The notes below the pieces were generated by a model. That model was not told the origin of the DNA, did no database searches, and saw only the letters and a list, made by a program, of their open reading frames with translations. Both the position numbers and the translations under genes were made by a program. From Zarea fungicola (lineage: Eukaryota > Ascomycota > Sordariomycetes > Hypocreales > Cordycipitaceae): a stretch of DNA of 14,896 nt. Location of the stretch: positions 1 through 14,896 of the forward strand of contig FWCC01000202.1 in assembly GCA_900169235.1 (NCBI GenBank), read 5' to 3'. Positions 1 through 9,034 of the stretch are shown piece after piece. Positions within the stretch are counted from its first letter, which is position 1; the number at the start of each line of letters is the position of its first letter.

Positions 1-723
1 TGGGGGCGTGGCACAAGTACAAATTCGACAACCAAACAACAATTTTGCCACACGCCGCCGAGATTTCCCCATGAAATTAAGAACAAGTAAAAAAGGCACG
101 AGGCAGAAGAAACAGGCATCTCTGCTCAGCTAGTCTTCTACAGAGAGTGGCAAGCGCGCCTCGCATTGGCTGAGTAAAGAAAGCTGTAACAACTGGTTCA
201 GCTCTGTTGCGGAAGAGCGCCAGTTTCTACTCCGTACTCCATAATGAATGACGGGAGCGCCACTTTCACATACCTCGTGCAAGGGTCGCCAAGGTCTCAC
301 TTTTTTCCTTTTCAAGTATGAAATTGTAGTCAATGATGGCCGCGACCGACATACGTCGGACTAACAACCATAAATGGCAGAATAGAGGCTGAACCCTGCA
401 AGGTCTTGTTCATTTAGAAGTCAGCCGGATTTTAAGCAGAGCCGGGGGAGAAAAAAAAAAGAAAGAAAAAGTCGAATTTAAATTAATACACTCTGCTTCC
501 GCTCCAGCCAGCCAGTTTACCCGGAGGCTTATATAGAAATGTTTGTGGTTGGCTCTTTAGCGCACACACCGCTTTTGCATTCTTCTCGCTATCATCGATT
601 CTATAATATTGTTGGATATGGGCTTTCAAGAATTCCCCCTTTGGTTCTGGCACTGGGCTTGGCTACTAGCGGCCCTCTTCTAACCCCTGTAGCCCAATGA
701 CAAGGCCAAGACCAGTTTGGCTG

Positions 724-777
724 CTGCATATGCAGTATTTGCTTTTTCCTCCCCTCAGCCTGCATATGAGTGCATAT
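724..777. promoter_or_regulatory. Cluster of TGCATAT motifs with a 12-bp palindrome
   Basis: The perfect palindrome CTGCATATGCAG lies at 724-735. Two more TGCATAT copies follow at 761-767 and 771-777, so three copies fall within 54 bp and the last two are 10 bp apart. This is a visible motif cluster only. No binding factor can be assigned from sequence. Confidence 0.25.
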
Positions 778-862
778 CTCCTCTTTTTTTCCCATTTTCT
801 TTTATTTCGTTTCCTCGGTAGATTTTAAAAGGGGATAAAGGTATAGATTGCCTGTCATACAT

Positions 863-888
863 CTTGGCTGAAACCTAACTAGGCCAAG
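863..888. promoter_or_regulatory. Inverted CTTGGC-N14-GCCAAG dyad
   Basis: CTTGGC at 863-868 and GCCAAG at 883-888 form a perfect inverted pair with a 14-bp spacer. GCCARG is the known core of the fungal pH regulator PacC, and TTGGC...GCCAA is also a generic dimer-type arrangement. Which factor binds, if any, is unknown. Confidence 0.25.
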
Positions 889-2156
889 TTTCCGAATTCC
901 TGGGCTCGAGGTTGTCACCATGTTCCGCGTCCAATATCACTCATGTGCCCCAGACGCCGCTTTTAATACTAAAAAAGTGTAGAACAAACTTCATTCATTC
1001 AGCCATCAGCATCTCACAAAAGAGATATCCTTCATGGATACCCTAGTCATGTATTGGATCCGTAGTGTGACCGGTGAGAGATCCAAGAGCGAATCACAGT
1101 TACACGTCCGATTCTCCCACTCTGTTCGTTTCCTCCGACGGGAAGCGGCCGAGTCTGTCCACGTGTACCTGCAGTCAAAATCCTCCAAGCGGCCTACTCT
1201 ACTCTGGTTTTTGTCACTTATTCGACCTTGTGGGCTCTTGTTGCTTGCCTACGATGCGGCTAACGACAGATAAATGGATAGGTCACTGTAGGTTACATAT
1301 TCATGTACCTTGCCCCCCAAGCAAGTCCACCGTGCTCGAGGGGTGATGATGACGCTGGGACCTTTCCAGATATCCGGATTCAGGCCTAACCCAAGACCCC
1401 CGCCTGACCCCAGGACACGGCAGCAGGGGTCTATGTTTTAGTTGGCCACTGAGCCATCACCCTTAGCTCGCCATTTTAACGTGCTGCTCACTCTCCGCGG
1501 GTCTCTCTCCTGGAGTGGAAAGTCCACCGCATCTGATTGGACGTGTGCCAACATGCCCCTGCAAAAATAGGTGTGGTGCCGAACCCGGTAAGTCGGTGCC
1601 CGCGTAGGAGGGACGGAGACGAAGCTGCAGCTTGCGGCTGCATGACTGCAGGACAGTCAAAAAGGTGGGTTAGAAAATTTAAAGGAAGAAAAAAAGTAGG
1701 GATGCCACACTCCAGTCTCCAAGCAGCATCCCATGTTTGCGCAAACTACACTACTATCCTGAAGAAAAGAGACAAGGCTGCCCCGTATTTGAGACAACTC
1801 TTTCGCCAAGGGGCGCAACATCATTAAAGGAGGCTATACGAGTGCATTTGCTATGTAACTAGTTGGTCTGCGCGCCCCTGGCACGGAAACTAAATCTATT
1901 TCCAAGATTGTGCCAGCCCCTGGTCGAGTGCAGTGGCGACGCTCGCCTGCCTGCCCTTGTCTCTATTTCAACTTTTTGTCCAGTGACGTCTCTTCAGTGG
2001 CCCTTTGTCTTTGACAGCCAAGTCCACATTCATGTAACCTGCAACCCGTACTGTCGGTACCGCATGTCACAGCAGAAAGGGTCCTGGTCTCATACTCACG
2101 TCTCCACGTATCCTCTTTGAGCCATCAACCAAAGATCCATCCCCAGTCTGTCACTT

Positions 2157-2183
2157 CTTGGCCCCGTCTAAACCAAAGCCAAG
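2157..2183. promoter_or_regulatory. Inverted CTTGGC-N15-GCCAAG dyad
   Basis: CTTGGC at 2157-2162 and GCCAAG at 2178-2183 repeat, with a 15-bp spacer, the arrangement seen at 863-888. It lies about 0.9 kb upstream of the amidase start. Assignment to PacC or any other factor is inference. Confidence 0.25.
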
Positions 2184-2808
2184 AATAGAAGATAGGAAGG
2201 GCAGGACATCGAGGTGGGTGCCCCGATTATACGACACTTTGCCACTTCACTTGAAAAAAAAGGAGAGAGACGGGAAGAGCAAGCAAACACAAAAATACTA
2301 AACCTGATCAAGTGAAGGAATATAGCCCCCGTCCTTAACCTTCCCGGCTCACACCCAACGGCACAGAATCGGCGTGTCCCGCATGGAGTGTACCCGCTCT
2401 CCCGTCCACTTGACCAACACCAATCTGGGACCGTGGACCGGCTACTGGACGTGCCAGACTGCCACTAGCATCCCAAGAGGTTAGACAGACAAGTCTTTTG
2501 GGTGTTTTCATTTAGGGAAACCTCTCCAATCCCCTCATTTCCCGGGAGTATCGAAAACCAACCATAAGGTTAGTTGTTTCCGTCCGTTCCACACCCTCCC
2601 TCTTCCCTGACAAACCTGCTTCGTACCACGTACTACGCCCACCCGCCACCAGCACCTTTTCACTCTTGTCTACTGTTCAACTGGAAGAGCCCAAGGTTGC
2701 ACAAGGAATCACACACAGCCAGACCGTTTGTTAGTTGGCATATACCGGCAGTTGACCAGAGACGGGTGGTGTATTTGGCGCATTCATGGTGGGGATTGCA
2801 CGACGACA

Positions 2809-2815
2809 TATAAGG
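2809..2815 (+). promoter_or_regulatory. Candidate TATA element of the amidase gene
   Basis: TATAAGG lies 281 bp before the amidase start codon. From it to position 3089 there is no ATG on the + strand, so the codon at 3090 would be the first AUG of a transcript starting just downstream. The interval has C/T- and CA-rich stretches typical of fungal leaders. The transcription start itself is not visible. Confidence 0.5.
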
Positions 2816-3089
2816 CTAACCACCCCAGGGTCGTTTTTTGGCATCTCGGTTTTTAGTATTATAATTCCCACAACAACACAGCCCTGCTTTCTTCTTGATC
2901 AAGGGTTCTCCTTCTTTACAAGTTGATTTCCATACCAGTTTGTGCATCATACTTGCATCACCAGGGATACTCACTGTCGTTTCCTCATTCTACATATAGC
3001 GAGGTTGTTGATTTGGCTCACGACCCCCCACATACCTTGCATTTGGTTCTTCCATCTACACGGGAGAAGAGCCATCCCTGAAGTCAACC

Positions 3090-4587
3090 ATGGGCGCAGC
3101 ACAGGCACCATCCATCGCCCAGGAGGCCCATCTGCTCACGGCAGCAGAGGCACTGAGCTATGTCCGCACCGGTGAACTAAGCGTCGAGAAATACGCGCAA
3201 ACGTTGCTGGACCGCATTGGTCAACGTGACTCGCAGGTCCATGCATGGGCTTATCTAGATCGTGAGTATGTGCTTAAGCAGGCTCGCGCTCTTGATTCCG
3301 TGCCTCTAGAAAAGCGTGGTCCCCTGCACGGGATGCCTATCGCCGTCAAGGATGTGATTTATACAAAAGGTAAGTGGCAGCCTTGTTTACTGGAGTCAGC
3401 TCGCCTAGAGCAAGACTAAGAGAACTTTGTGAAACAAGGACAAAAATGCCCCAAAGCTAACACCAAACCCGTTTATAGATATGCCGACACAATTCAATTC
3501 GGGGGCTTATCAGGGCGACTTCCCGCACCTGGATGCTGCCCCTATCAAGATTTTACGTGCTGCCGGCGCCCTGCTGCTTGGCAAAACCACCACTACCGAG
3601 TTCGCCGCGACCGGAGACGGCCCTGCGACGCGCAACCCGCACGACCTGGCCCGCACACCGGGCGGCTCGTCGTCGGGATCTGGCGCCTGCGTCGGTGACT
3701 TTCAAGCTCCCGTCGCCCTGGGCACGCAGACAGGCGGCTCCGTCATCCGCCCGGCCTGCTTCAACGGCGTCTACGGCTTCAAGCCGACATGGGGCCGCAT
3801 CTCCCGCGAAGGGCTCAAGTTCTTCTCCGTCACGTACGACACGCTCGGCTTCTTCACGCGCGGCGTCGACGACCTCATACTCCTCGCCGACGCCTTTGGC
3901 CTGCACGATGACTACTCCCTCCCGACGGCGCCGTCCCCGCGGGTACAGCTCCCCGCGGCGCTGGGCTCCGTCGCCGGCCTGCGCATCGCCATCTTCCGCA
4001 CCATGATGTGGCCGCACGCGGGGCCCGGCACCCGCGAGGCCGTAGACCGCGCCGCTGCCCTCGTCCGGGCCCACGGGGCCACCGTCGAGGACGTCGAGCT
4101 CCCGGCGTCGTTTGACCAGCTGCCGGCGTGGTACGACGTGGTGCTCGCCTGCGAGGGCGGCTCCTCCTTTCTGCCCGAGTACCGCGCCAACCGGCCGCAC
4201 CTGGCCAACCTGCTGGTCGACTTTGCCGAGACGTCGGGCGGGTACACGCACAGGCAGTACCTCGAGGCGCTCGACGGCATCGCGGCGCTGCGGCCCCAGA
4301 TGGACGCGCTGCTGGCCGCCCACGACGCGGTCCTGACGCCCAGCGCGCCCGACGAGGCGCCCCTGGGGTCGACGACGGGCAGCTACCTCTTCTGCAAGAT
4401 CTGGTCGGCGCTGCACGTCCCCGTGCTCAACATGCCCGGCTTTCAGGGCGCGCACGGCATGCCCATTGGCCTGTCGCTGGTGGCGCCGCGGTACAAGGAC
4501 GCGCAGCTGCTGGCGGTGGCGGCGCCGCTGGGTGCGATTTTCGAGGCCGAGGGCGGCTGGACGCGGTGTGTGCAGCACAAGATGTGA
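3090..4587 (+). CDS. Amidase-signature family hydrolase
   Basis: Two exons, 3090-3369 and 3479-4587, encode 462 residues. The 109-nt intron has donor GTAAGT, branch CTAAC at 3457-3461 and acceptor TAG; splicing restores the motif IAVKDVIYTKDMPTQFNS. The start has a strong context (CAACCATGG). The Ser-cisSer-Lys triad of the family is present: Lys87 in PIAVKD, cis-Ser157 in GGSSSGSGA and nucleophile Ser181 in GTQTGGSVIRPA. The Ser157-Ser181 distance of 24 matches that in known members. Such enzymes hydrolyse C-N bonds of amides to a carboxylate and ammonia or an amine. The substrate cannot be read from sequence, and no signal peptide or membrane segment is evident, so it is probably cytosolic. 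Length is normal for small fungal members. It is convergent with the phosphatidate cytidylyltransferase gene. Oddly, base composition jumps near 3600 from about 50-60% to 77-85% GC. Confidence 0.93.
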
Positions 4588-5515
4588 AAGAAAAAAAAGA
4601 GGAAAAAATGCGCTGATCGTACTACACGGAGGTACACGGATGGTCGGACATGACCAGCGCCAGTTGAGGTAGAGTTGGGGAGTGGACTAGGCATAAACGA
4701 CGCAAGTCGTTCAATGGTACGGGAATCATGATGATTAGATGATGGGTTTTTCAGTTTTTTTGTCTTCCTCTTTTTCCTTTTTTGCATGTTTGGTTTTGGG
4801 AGAACTGACTGAAAAGGTGATTTCTGTCATTTTGCCCACGCCACCATGACAACAGACACAACGGAGGCAGACAGGACTGGAGGAAACGCATGAGGGATAG
4901 CATCATATAAAGAGAAGACAAGGAAGAAAAAAAAACATCAATAATCGACAGAAACAACAGCCATGCAAAATGCATTCAGCAACAAACAATCGCATACAGG
5001 GCGGATTTGCTTTTAGTCTTTAGGATCATTCATTCTGCCAGCATACTACATTAAAACCGCTACAAAAACATGATGCAATTAATGTGCTTCAACGGCATCA
5101 CGCACAGGAGGAACTTTTGATTCGTTAAGAAAGAGTATTTATTTTCGGAGTCATTTCAATGTTGTTGCGTTCTAGTTAGCACCACGTTTATGACAAAAAA
5201 AACTCTTTTTTTACAACACAATTGAACAAATATTAAGGAGATATGAAAGAAAAAGAGAGTGAGAGAGTGAGCTCTTCATATATTGACCCCCTGTATCTCG
5301 GTACTGAGTGTTGAGCTCGTTGTACTTGGAATGCGTCAATCCAGTGTATGGTGGGTTTCGTTTTATCCGTCAAAGTGTAGAATACGTAGATGCGTTTTGT
5401 GCATATGATATGGGGAAAAAAGAATACAGGGAGGGGGAAAGGAGGCGGCGGTTAATGATGAAAAGGTGAGAAGGAAAAGAAATAACAACTAAAATTGGTC
5501 ATTCATCACGTTTGC
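4588..5515. other. Convergent intergenic region (3' flanks)
   Basis: This 0.9-kb stretch separates the amidase (+) from the phosphatidate cytidylyltransferase (-) and should contain both 3' UTRs and terminators. It is rich in A- and T-runs (4588-4610, 4750-4785, 4925-4940, 5196-5212) and has a short GA-rich GAGAGTGAGAGAGTGAG tract near 5255-5272. No gene is recognisable. A minus-strand frame at 4751-4975 is hydrophobic only because T-rich DNA gives Leu/Phe/Ser codons. Confidence 0.6.
5138..5143 (-). terminator. Candidate poly(A) signal of the CDS1-type gene
   Basis: AATAAA on the minus strand, about 370 nt after the stop at 5516. It is the only canonical hexamer I noticed downstream of this gene. 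Fungal polyadenylation signals are degenerate, so the true site may differ. Confidence 0.3.
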
Positions 5516-7119
5516 TCATTGGCCCGCAGCCATGGCGTGGTCAATACATCCAGTAAGCTAAAGGGCGAAAAAGAAGTTAGATCTCAATCCTTTCAAGACA
5601 GGCTTGCTAGTTCAACGTACCCCTTCCGGTAAAACGCCCTGGTTGCCAAGATATCGGCACATGCTCTTGACAAGCTCGACCTGGTCATCTGGGCTCAGTC
5701 TAGTAATGGCCGTCTCCAGCACAGTTCCGAGATCAGCCTTGTACACGGCAATGAAGCTGTGAAAGTACATGTACGCAAAGAAGCCCATAATAAACTGACA
5801 GTCCATGCGATCCGTCATACCACCATGCCCGGGGATCGAATCGCCAAAGTCCTTGATTTTGAAGCTACGCTTCAGCCCGGATGCGAAGAAGCCGCCAAAG
5901 GGGGCAATCAGAGAGGCAAATGTGGCGAGAATCAAGGTGTGAACCTGAATTGGGGCAAACTCTAGCGTAATAGTGCGGTGCTGGGGCAAGAAGAAAAACT
6001 GCGGAATCTCATAGGTGGCGGGTAGGAAGACGGGGTTGGGTTCGCATTGCAGGCCAGTAAAGATGTTGGCGCCGAGGTCGTTGACGGGGCAGATGAAGAA
6101 CTTGGACTTGCTCATTATGCTGGCGAGGAAGGCGCCGAAAATGACAGTCATGATCCAGGCGCCGACGAAGCCCTCAACTGTCTTCTTGGGGGAGAGCTTG
6201 ATGAGCTGGGTGCGGCCAAAGGCGATGCCGCAGATGTATGCAAAGATGTCGTTTGTGATGACGAGGGAGGCGGGCAGGAAGAACCAGAACATGCCCTCGA
6301 AGATGTTGTTCATGACAAAGTGTGCCTGAACGACGATGAGGTAGAGGGCCATGTGCGTCCAGGCGAAGTTTGTGAATTGGAACTTGTAATGACCGGCCTT
6401 GAGGGAGGCAACGAAGAAGACGAATCCTAAATAATGTTAGTGGTGTGGCAGACGGGTGGTGGAAAGCCACGACCATGTAGCGGAATTGCTTACCAAAGAC
6501 GTAGAGAACAAAGCTGATGAAGCGGTGGTGGGTAGCAAGAGGCAGCAGAACCTTGTCAACCAGGACAATGTGTTTAAAGTAGTAAATGACGCTCTCGCCG
6601 TACAAGAAGTACATGGTGGTCGCGAGCCAGTACCAGTTGAGACTCTTGGTCGATCGCAAGGAACGGGCGCGGCTGGGAACGTTGGCAATGGCAATGACCT
6701 CCTTGAAAGAAATGATTTGGACAGCGGTGATGATGCAAATCATGTAGATGTGGCCCATGAAGAGGGCCGTGAAGAAGACGCCAATCATGACAAAGGTCCA
6801 TAAGGTTCGTGTCCAAAAGTTGGCCTTTTTCTTTTCGTACTCGGCTCTCTTTTCCTCGTCGGTGGGGGGTTTCTGCAGGATCGGGGGGTTAGGTAGTTAG
6901 CCGCAAGCTGTCCTGTCTGGTTTTGGGTCTGCTCCAGCTTCTACGAGCGCGCAGTAGAGTCGGACATACCTCGCTGACAGTCTCGAGGGTCAGTTGCGCC
7001 TTGCTGCGCGAAGGTGAGCCATCCTCGCTTATGTCGCTGAAACTTGAGCGGCGACCTTCGGAGCCGCTGCCGTTGCCGTTCTTGTGGGTGAAGCGGACAC
7101 CGCGCTTTGGTCTGGCCAT
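5516..7119 (-). CDS. CDS1: Phosphatidate cytidylyltransferase (CDP-DAG synthase)
   Basis: Four exons on the minus strand, 7119-6970, 6872-6494, 6426-5621 and 5557-5516, encode 458 residues, close to the 457 of yeast Cds1. The three introns (97, 67 and 63 nt) have GTATGT, GTAAGC and GTACGT donors, CTAAC branch sites and AG acceptors. The enzyme makes CDP-diacylglycerol and pyrophosphate from phosphatidate and CTP in the ER membrane, feeding phosphatidylinositol, phosphatidylserine and cardiolipin synthesis. The family signature is complete at residues 359-385: SGLKRS, then KDFGDSIPGHGG, then the metal-binding DRMD. SPKKTVEG is at about 254-261. Roughly eight to nine membrane segments are visible, for example 74-106 (two), 130-149, 222-243, 262-281, 339-357 and 388-405. 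The first 50 residues are basic, Ser-rich and probably cytosolic. The start is the first in-frame ATG. The tiny last exon encodes 13 residues; reading through its intron would end after Val-Arg instead. Confidence 0.96.
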
Positions 7120-8974
7120 GGCTGTGAAATGATGTGAATGCCGTCGGCGTTCGGTTACGTATGTGTTTAGTGCTGCGTAGTGGAGAAAGGAGCAAGCTGT
7201 TGACAGGATGCGCGAGAGCAACAAATTGGACGAGTTGTTGTCGCTGTTTCAAGCTGTTGTTGTTTGTAAACGAGGCGCAGCCATGCAGGCTAGTAAATCA
7301 AGGCGGCAGCGGCAATGACGATATTCCGCAAGCTAACAGAAGCTCTTCGGCGGCGACGGAAACGAGTGGCAATGGCTATCTTGGGGGCCTGAAGGAAACG
7401 CAAGGGCCGGCGACAGTGAGCTGTCGAGACGGGGTGGCCGAACGGGAGAGGGGGGGGAAGACGGCTGTAAGGAGAGATGCGTCGTCGATGATGGTGTTGT
7501 GCTCTGGCCAGGTTTTTTTTTCCCTTGGGCTAGTTACTCCATTTGAATCAAGACAGCTCAGTCTGGACAAGGTGGAAAAAGGTTAAAAGCAGTGTCGTTG
7601 AGCTTTTTAGTTGGGGGGCGGCCGGTACGTACCTCTTGCAGGCGGAGTAGTCGGGTTGACTTTGTGCAGTGGAAGCACCGGCCTGCTCGTGTCTGGAGAA
7701 TGTGGCTTTTGCAGATTTAGGCGGGCGGGCGGGCTTAAATCAGGGCTTTAGGGGGATGGCATGGGGGTTTGGCGCACGGAATGCGCTGGAATCTGGGTTC
7801 GCCTGGTCGTGGTTGGTGGACTCTAGCAGTAGCGGCCCCTAGCTCCGCTGCTGGACGGTGGAGAAGAGCGGCCGAGGAACTGGCTGGTTGGCACTGGATG
7901 TGGCTGATGCAGGAGCCTTTTTTTTTTTTTTTCGAGGCTTGTGAAGATGCAGCAACAAGTACATTAGTAGAGCTTGGTCTGCGGAGATGGAGCTGCATGC
8001 AGCCAGTAGTTACCAGTACCAAGCAAGTTACTTTATAGTTAACCACCCGCGAATACAATGCAGAATAGCCCAAGGGCTCAATAGCCTTGCCATGTGTTCC
8101 CGAATTTTCCTCTTGAATTTCTGGAATACTTCCTGTAACTAATACCATTTAATTTGTTACACACAATACGCACACATGCAGCCTGGGCTTGTCTTCCGCT
8201 TCAAGATGGCGCTGGGTCAGGGTTTGGCAGGGATAGAGTTGTTAGTTGGTGCGGAGTAGCTGTCTGCCTGTGGAGCTTGTCCACTGGCTTGCTGTGTGGT
8301 GCCCAACAAGATTTATCAGAAGCCAGCCGTGGCACTCTGCAGATGCAAAGGATGTACATAATTTAGAACTGACTGAACAATGCATCTGCAATTGGCTGAT
8401 GTGATTTATTTTTACTACGTTGCATTTGGGTTTACCCGTCAAACCAATATCGGTCTGCGATGCTAGTCATTCGGTCTGCGTATCCAGCAATAGAGTGAGT
8501 GCATCAAAGCAATAAAAAGCCACAGCAGTGTTTCCTCTTGCGTATCCCCTGTAGCTCCCTGTAACAACCTGTAAAGTTGTAGGTCCCCACTAAACCAATG
8601 CCAACACATCGCCCAGTCTTTTGGCCCAGCACCACAGCAAACAAGCATTCTATCCATCCAATCCTGCAAGACAACCAAAAAAGCCGCCAGCTTTACAATC
8701 TAGATCAACTGCCGATATCGTAACTACTGACTAAAAGTAACTAAGACTTTGGTTTACGCCGTAATGTCTCACGAATTCTGACATCCACGAAGAAATCCAC
8801 TGGCTCGCCGCCATGCGTCAACCTCATTTTAGTCTTCCTAGAAACCCACCCACACCCACCCACCGTGCACTGCGATTCTACCGACGCCATTCGTCTAGAT
8901 CAACCAAACAAACACCATCTCGACCTACTCTTACAGCTTGCGATTACTCCCGACCCGTTACACCCCTCACCGCA
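7120..8974. other. Divergent intergenic region between CDS1-type and carbonic anhydrase genes
   Basis: This stretch of about 1.85 kb must hold the promoters of both divergent genes. I see no further gene; its open frames are short and featureless. Visible elements are a minus-strand 11-codon upstream ORF at 7284-7249 that could lie in the phosphatidate cytidylyltransferase leader, six G-runs at 7723-7767, a T-run at about 7918-7932, a 10-bp direct repeat TCGGTCTGCG at 8450-8459 and 8471-8480, and three CCTGTA copies near 8548-8575. Confidence 0.6.
7723..7767 (+). other. Six-run G tract, possible G-quadruplex
   Basis: Runs of three to five G lie at 7723-7725, 7727-7729, 7731-7733, 7743-7745, 7751-7755 and 7763-7767. 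The first four have loops of 1, 1 and 9 nt. This satisfies the usual G-quadruplex pattern only if a 9-nt loop is allowed. The tract is about 0.6 kb upstream of the phosphatidate cytidylyltransferase start. Confidence 0.3.
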
Positions 8975-9034
8975 TATATATTCACCCGGCCTTCCCCTCC
9001 TTCCCTCACGTCGCCCCCCTCCCCTCCCACTTGA
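8813..9034 (+). other. Possible 73-codon upstream ORF of the carbonic anhydrase gene
   Basis: An ATG in a strong context (CGCCGCCATG) opens a frame whose TGA (9032-9034) shares its last base with the carbonic anhydrase ATG at 9034, as TGATG. The predicted 73-residue product is rich in Arg, Pro, Ser and Thr and unlike any family I recognise. It would be translated only from transcripts starting upstream of 8813. The TATATAT at 8975 suggests at least some transcripts begin later and lack it. Confidence 0.25.
8975..9030 (+). promoter_or_regulatory. Candidate core promoter of the carbonic anhydrase gene (TATA plus CT-rich tract)
   Basis: TATATAT at 8975-8981 is followed by a strongly pyrimidine-rich tract at about 8986-9030, a layout common in well-expressed fungal genes. 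There is no ATG between the TATA element and 9034, so a transcript from here would have the codon at 9034 as its first AUG. Confidence 0.5.

Larger units (their letters stand above)
1..2800. other. Long intergenic region without a convincing gene
   Basis: I found no protein family, tRNA or rRNA in this 2.8 kb. Open frames are short (under 100 codons), several begin only at non-ATG codons, and none shows a recognisable motif or a convincing spliced continuation. The region contains A/T-rich low-complexity runs (about 450-485 and 2250-2270), an isolated TATATAG at 530-536, a 12-bp palindrome at 1622-1633 (AAGCTGCAGCTT), a bulged hairpin near the left edge (arms 5-13 and 46-56) and several GCCAAG/CTTGGC sites. 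It could be a long promoter for the amidase, a promoter for a gene off the left edge, or host a non-coding transcript. Confidence 0.6.

Noticed and set aside
1..60. Terminal inverted repeat of a transposon at the left edge
   Set aside because: The GGCGTGGCA pairing is local, bulged and only 33 bp apart; no matching end or transposase was found.
539..700. 53-codon + frame after TATATAG, and an overlapping 21-residue aromatic-rich frame at 618-683
   Set aside because: The first begins 3 nt after the TATA-like element, leaving no room for a leader. The second is too short and unsupported, and the two overlap in different frames.
1034..1346. Two overlapping + frames of 79 and 90 codons
   Set aside because: No recognisable domain, start context or splice continuation; overlapping frames in different phases suggest chance.
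3553..4578. Long antisense frame (341 codons) opposite the amidase
   Set aside because: High GC removes stop codons on the opposite strand; the product is Arg/Gly/Ala-rich without any motif, while the + strand has an intact catalytic triad.
3533..4616. Other + strand frames within the amidase
   Set aside because: Arg/Ala/Ser-rich frameshift shadows in GC-rich DNA with no family similarity.
4751..4975. Hydrophobic 74-codon minus frame, possible small membrane protein
   Set aside because: T-rich sequence yields Leu/Phe/Ser codons by chance; it lies in the convergent 3' flanks and has no supporting signal.
6015..6430. + strand frames over the phosphatidate cytidylyltransferase
   Set aside because: Shadow frames of the minus-strand gene, whose family signature and introns are clear.
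7735..8148. 137-codon minus frame in the divergent intergenic region
   Set aside because: It crosses a T/A homopolymer and a low-complexity Lys run, has no motif, and does not join to neighbouring exons.
8938..9033. Upstream extension of the carbonic anhydrase frame
   Set aside because: The frame is open but has no ATG before 9034, and it spans the TATA element; the extension is probably untranslated.
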